Of a stretch of 7,245 nt of DNA, positions 5,735-7,245 are shown one piece after another. Source of the DNA: Gammaproteobacteria bacterium (GTDB lineage: Bacteria; Pseudomonadota; Gammaproteobacteria; DSM-26407); contig JAQVKR010000133.1 in NCBI GenBank assembly GCA_028694565.1, positions 1 through 7,245 of the forward strand, in the 5' to 3' direction. The notes under the pieces are model-generated. The model ran no database searches and was not told where the DNA came from. It saw only the letters and a list, made by a program, of their open reading frames with translations. The number at the start of each line of letters is the position of its first letter. The first letter of the stretch is position 1. The position numbers and the translations under genes are program-made.

Positions 5735-5750
5735 TGGCACGCTCCCTGCT
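5735..5750 (+). promoter_or_regulatory. Sigma-54-like -24/-12 promoter of the small repeat protein gene
   Basis: TGGCACG-N4-CTGCT matches the full TGGCACG -24 box and the TGCT core of the -12 box, with GG and GC ten nt apart; the only deviation is C for the first T of TTGCW. It lies in intergenic DNA with transcription expected near 5761, about 60 nt before the ATG at 5821. The 30 nt just upstream are unusually AT-rich (TTGG-A6-CCAA around 5710-5723) and could be bent. Confidence 0.7.
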
Positions 5751-5820
5751 GGAGAGGATGCAACAGCGTTGGCGCTGCCGAAACACCCCCCGAACCCGCA
5801 CCCATAGAGGAGCAGACACC

Positions 5821-6117
5821 ATGAAAACCCTGACCCTGGCGATTTTCCTTCTGGCGCTGACCAGCGGCGCGGCCCTTGCCGGGCAGCGCGGCAGCATCAG
5901 CACCGATCTGATCTACGGCGGCGGACTCGCCCACCTCCAGGAGGCCCCCTACCAGGCCCCGGGGGCTCACCGGGTGGACCGTGGGCAGATTGACACCAGC
6001 ATGATCTACGGTGGACCGGAGGCGCAGCCCCGCCCGAACGCCTGGCAGGCGCCCGGTCCGCACGTGGTCGACCGCCAGCAGATCGACACCGACCTGCTCT
6101 ACGGCGGCATGTCCTGA
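5821..6117 (+). CDS. Small exported protein with 31-residue YGG repeats
   Basis: 98 residues, starting at ATG 5821 with AGAGGAG eight nt upstream. Residues 1-20 form a clear Sec signal peptide (MKTLTLAIFLLALTSGAALA, cleavage before GQRG). The mature 78 residues carry three copies of (Q/S)I(D/S)T(D/S)(L/M)(I/L)YGG, at 25-34, 56-65 and 87-96, exactly 31 residues apart. The last two are preceded by QAPG-x-H-x-VDR at 45-54 and 76-85. I do not recognise the family. There is no Cys, no membrane segment after the signal and no lipobox, so a soluble periplasmic or secreted protein is likely. It stands alone between a sigma-54-like promoter and a hairpin. It is divergent from the reductase operon, so shared regulation is possible but unproven. 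Confidence 0.88.
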   Translation: MKTLTLAIFLLALTSGAALAGQRGSISTDLIYGGGLAHLQEAPYQAPGAHRVDRGQIDTSMIYGGPEAQPRPNAWQAPGPHVVDRQQIDTDLLYGGMS

Positions 6118-6120
6118 CAC

Positions 6121-6145
6121 CCGCCCGGCACAGCGGGCCGGGCGG
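6121..6145 (+). terminator. Hairpin after the small repeat protein gene
   Basis: Perfect 9-bp arms CCGCCCGGC (6121-6129) and GCCGGGCGG (6137-6145) enclose a 7-nt loop and begin 4 nt past the TGA. No U-tract follows, so it may protect the mRNA 3' end or act as a weak terminator. Confidence 0.5.
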
Positions 6146-6182
6146 CTGATGCCGCAGCGGAACCGCGCCACGGGCGTTCGGA

Positions 6183-6215
6183 AAAAAGAAGGGGGCCGGC
6201 TTCGCCGGCCCCCTT
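6183..6215 (-). terminator. Intrinsic terminator, best on the minus strand
   Basis: Arms AAGGGGGCCGGC (6189-6200) and GCCGGCCCCCTT (6204-6215) form a 12-bp stem with a 3-nt loop. Read on the minus strand, the stem is followed by TTCTTTTTTC, a proper U-tract (the A-run at 6182-6190 on the plus strand). It would stop transcripts coming leftward from the EF-hand gene ending at 6504; on the plus strand it has only a weak tail and could act as a partial terminator for the small repeat gene. Confidence 0.75.
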
Positions 6216-6503
6216 CCGGTCCATCTCGCGCTGCGGCCCGCCGTGTGCTCCGACCTTCCCTGTGGCCGGCCCGTCCGCATTTCCCTGAACATCCCTGTAG
6301 AGAAGTCCCTTTCGCTCTCGCGGCAACGTCACTGTGCCGGTATCCGGAGTCGCGGGGCGGCACGCAGCGATCCGCCGACGATTGGGAGGGGGCGCGCCGG
6401 CGAAATCACGCCGCGCCGCGCCAGACCCCGAATGACTCCCTGTTTCACCGGGTGCGGAGAACCCCGGTCAGTCCCTCACCTCCGGCGAGCCGGACGCCGA
6501 CCC

Positions 6504-6773
6504 TTACTGCTGCGCGGGCTCGCTGGTCTCGAAGGCGCTGAACTCGGCGGCATCCAGGCTGCCGTCCTTGTTGGCGTCGGCCGCCTCCCACAGGGCGGCG
6601 ACATCCTCGCGCACGGCGCCCTCTTCCTTGCTGATCAGGCCGTCATGGTTGGTATCCAGCTGCTCGAAGGCGGTGGCCGGGGCCTGGGCCTTCTCCTCCT
6701 GGCCGGTGGCGAACGCGGCGCCGGAGGCGAGGGCGAGGATCAGGGCGGCGGATGCGAACTTGATGTTGGTCAT
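6504..6773 (-). CDS. Small exported protein with two EF-hands
   Basis: 89 residues from ATG 6773, preceded by AAGGAG at six nt. The longer upstream frame is rejected because the signal peptide and this Shine-Dalgarno fix the start. Residues 1-23 are a Sec signal (MTNIKFASAALILALASGAAFA). Two canonical EF-hand loops follow: 40-51 (DTNHDGLISKEE) and 67-78 (DANKDGSLDAAE). Both have Asp/Asn at 1, 3 and 5, Gly at 6 and acidic residue at 12, so calcium binding is likely. The protein ends soon after in SEPAQQ. It probably acts as a periplasmic calcium-binding or buffering protein; no partner is evident. It is divergent from the protease gene at 7076 and has its own sigma-54-like element. Confidence 0.9.
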   Translation of the reverse strand: MTNIKFASAALILALASGAAFATGQEEKAQAPATAFEQLDTNHDGLISKEEGAVREDVAALWEAADANKDGSLDAAEFSAFETSEPAQQ

Positions 6774-6801
6774 GGCTTTCTCCTTGCTTGGATCTGATAG
6801 T

Positions 6802-6847
6802 GGCCGCGGATGAGATATCGCGGCCCTCCGTGACCCCGGATTCCGGG
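6802..6847 (-). promoter_or_regulatory. Structured 5' leader of the small EF-hand gene
   Basis: Two inverted repeats lie between the inferred start near 6856 and the ATG at 6773. GGCCGCG (6802-6808) pairs with CGCGGCC (6819-6825) over a 10-nt loop. CCCGGA (6835-6840) pairs with TCCGGG (6842-6847) about a single T; ATTCC-G-GGAAT overlaps it at 6840-6850. They could be RNA stem-loops or, for the second, a DNA operator just downstream of the start site. Confidence 0.35.
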
Positions 6848-6866
6848 AATTCTCGCCAGGACCCAT

Positions 6867-6882
6867 GGCAACCCCCGTGCCA
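6867..6882 (-). promoter_or_regulatory. Sigma-54-like -24/-12 promoter of the small EF-hand gene
   Basis: Minus strand TGGCACG-N4-TTGCC matches consensus at every position but the last (W to C), with GG and GC ten nt apart. Transcription would start near 6856, giving a leader of about 83 nt. The element lies in an inverted repeat (TGGCA...TGCCA, 6866-6882). The plus strand therefore carries a weaker GG-N10-GC match pointing at the protease gene (start near 6892). Confidence 0.65.
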
Positions 6883-6970
6883 ACCCGGTTTTTTCCCAGA
6901 TGAATTAGCGGGATAGGGGAAGACGGGGGGAGAGGACCGGACGGTGGCCGGGCGCCGGGCACCCGCAACC

Positions 6971-7008
6971 GTCGCCGGATGGCGACAAATCCTGGCGCGG
7001 CATGCCGC
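6971..7008. promoter_or_regulatory. Paired palindromes upstream of the protease gene
   Basis: GTCGCC-N4-GGCGAC at 6971-6986 and the uninterrupted palindrome GCGGCATGCCGC at 6997-7008 are 10 bp apart, and 68-105 bp upstream of the GTG at 7076. They could be operators for either divergent gene; in GC-rich DNA chance palindromes are also plausible. Confidence 0.3.
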
Positions 7009-7075
7009 AACTGGCTGAAAATACTCGAACCAGGGTGTCGCGATACGACGACATCCACCACAGGGGAGCGCGGAC

Positions 7076-7245
7076 GTGAAGCGTACGGGGAGATGCTTCC
7101 TGCTGCTGGGCTGCATCCTCGCCGGGGCGGCGGGGGGGCAGGAGTTCGGCACCACTGTCCCCATGACGGGCAAGGGGCTCGCTACCTATTACGTCAGCGC
7201 CGAGGTGGCCGAACTCACCGCCACCGACTTCCTGGTGGACACCGG
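7076..7245 (+). CDS. Retropepsin-like aspartic protease, N-terminal fragment
   Basis: A GTG at 7076, preceded by GGGGAG at seven nt, opens a frame that runs off the right edge (56 full codons). A signal-like N-terminus (Lys/Arg, then FLLLGCILAGAA) is followed by GTTVPMTGKGLATYYV and then FLVDTG at the edge. The hydrophobic-Asp-Thr-Gly tripeptide after a short beta-rich segment is the active-site signature of bacterial retropepsin-like proteases (clan AA, gag-pol-related family), which act as dimers in the periplasm or at the membrane. LLGC could be a lipobox, but the hydrophobic core before the Cys is short, so an ordinary signal peptide is as likely. The rest of the protein, including the residue after DTG, is outside the window. 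Confidence 0.7.
   Translation, partial: MKRTGRCFLLLGCILAGAAGGQEFGTTVPMTGKGLATYYVSAEVAELTATDFLVDT

Larger units (their letters stand above)
5296..5820. other. Divergent control region, no gene
   Basis: This 525-nt gap separates the leftward reductase operon from the rightward small-repeat-protein gene. It holds a sigma-54-like element for each direction (5370-5385 minus, 5735-5750 plus), an 18-bp palindrome (5437-5454), two overlapping GC hairpins (5559-5606), a near-palindrome (5662-5679) and an AT-rich stretch just upstream of the plus-strand promoter (5698-5730). Long open frames cross it on both strands but lack credible starts, domains or signal peptides, and are explained by high GC. 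Confidence 0.7.
6118..6503. other. Convergent intergenic stretch, hairpins only
   Basis: These 386 nt lie between the ends of the rightward small-repeat gene and the leftward EF-hand gene. Two strong hairpins (6121-6145 and 6189-6215) occupy the left part. From about 6216 to 6503 I see no convincing gene, promoter or repeat; the open frames lack Shine-Dalgarno sequences and recognisable domains. It may be a long 3' untranslated region of the EF-hand transcript, ended by the minus-strand terminator at 6189-6215. Confidence 0.6.
6774..7075. other. Divergent intergenic region between EF-hand and protease genes
   Basis: 302 nt with no gene. It contains the structured leader and sigma-54-like element of the EF-hand gene (6802-6882) and two palindromes nearer the protease gene (6971-6986 and 6997-7008). 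No clear sigma-70 promoter for the protease gene was found. Confidence 0.6.

Noticed and set aside
4273..6117. 614-codon plus-strand frame ending in the small repeat protein
   Set aside because: Only its last 98 codons are real, marked by a Shine-Dalgarno and signal peptide at 5821; the rest is antisense to the DUF4198-like gene and crosses the intergenic region.

Overview
The window is GC-rich, densely coded DNA with Shine-Dalgarno-led genes, exported small proteins and sigma-54-like promoters. It looks like a proteobacterial chromosome, most likely a gamma- or betaproteobacterium, but the species cannot be named from sequence alone. No rRNA, tRNA, CRISPR array, transposase or insertion sequence was seen.

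Layout, left to right. (1) Positions 1-517, minus strand: the 5' part of a gene for an exported EF-hand protein whose C-terminus becomes an 18-bp/6-residue GAGMGP tandem repeat running off the window edge. (2) 669-1136, minus: a YbaK/prolyl-tRNA-editing-domain protein, with hairpins on either side. (3) 1247-5295, minus: a tightly overlapping four-gene operon, the centre of interest. In transcription order it encodes an exported DUF4198-like protein with a C-terminal membrane anchor; a NapH-like four-helix membrane polyferredoxin; a 2-hydroxyacyl-CoA dehydratase-family reductase of the YjiM/double-cubane-cluster type; and its BadF/BadG/HgdC-type ATP-dependent activase (YjiL-like). The junctions overlap by 14, 4 and 4 nt, which suggests translational coupling. 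(4) 5296-5820: a long divergent control region with sigma-54-like -24/-12 elements facing both ways, a TGTGCG-N6-CGCACA palindrome and GC-rich hairpins. (5) 5821-6117, plus: a 98-residue exported protein with a 31-residue periodic repeat ending in YGG. (6) 6118-6503: non-coding, with two strong hairpins. (7) 6504-6773, minus: a small exported protein with two EF-hands, preceded by a near-consensus sigma-54-like element. (8) 7076 to the end, plus: the start of a retropepsin-like aspartic protease, cut off at its Asp-Thr-Gly motif.

Working model (inference). The membrane polyferredoxin would carry electrons to the cytoplasmic face and reduce the Fe-S activase. The activase would use ATP to drive electrons one at a time into the double-cubane-type reductase. 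The exported DUF4198-like protein would add a periplasmic, perhaps ligand-binding, function. Such reductase/activase pairs are known as soluble two-component systems; a dedicated membrane electron-entry module and sigma-54 control would be a distinctive elaboration. The substrate is unknown. Three transcription units carry sigma-54-like elements: the operon, the 31-residue-repeat protein and the small EF-hand protein. They may therefore belong to one regulon.
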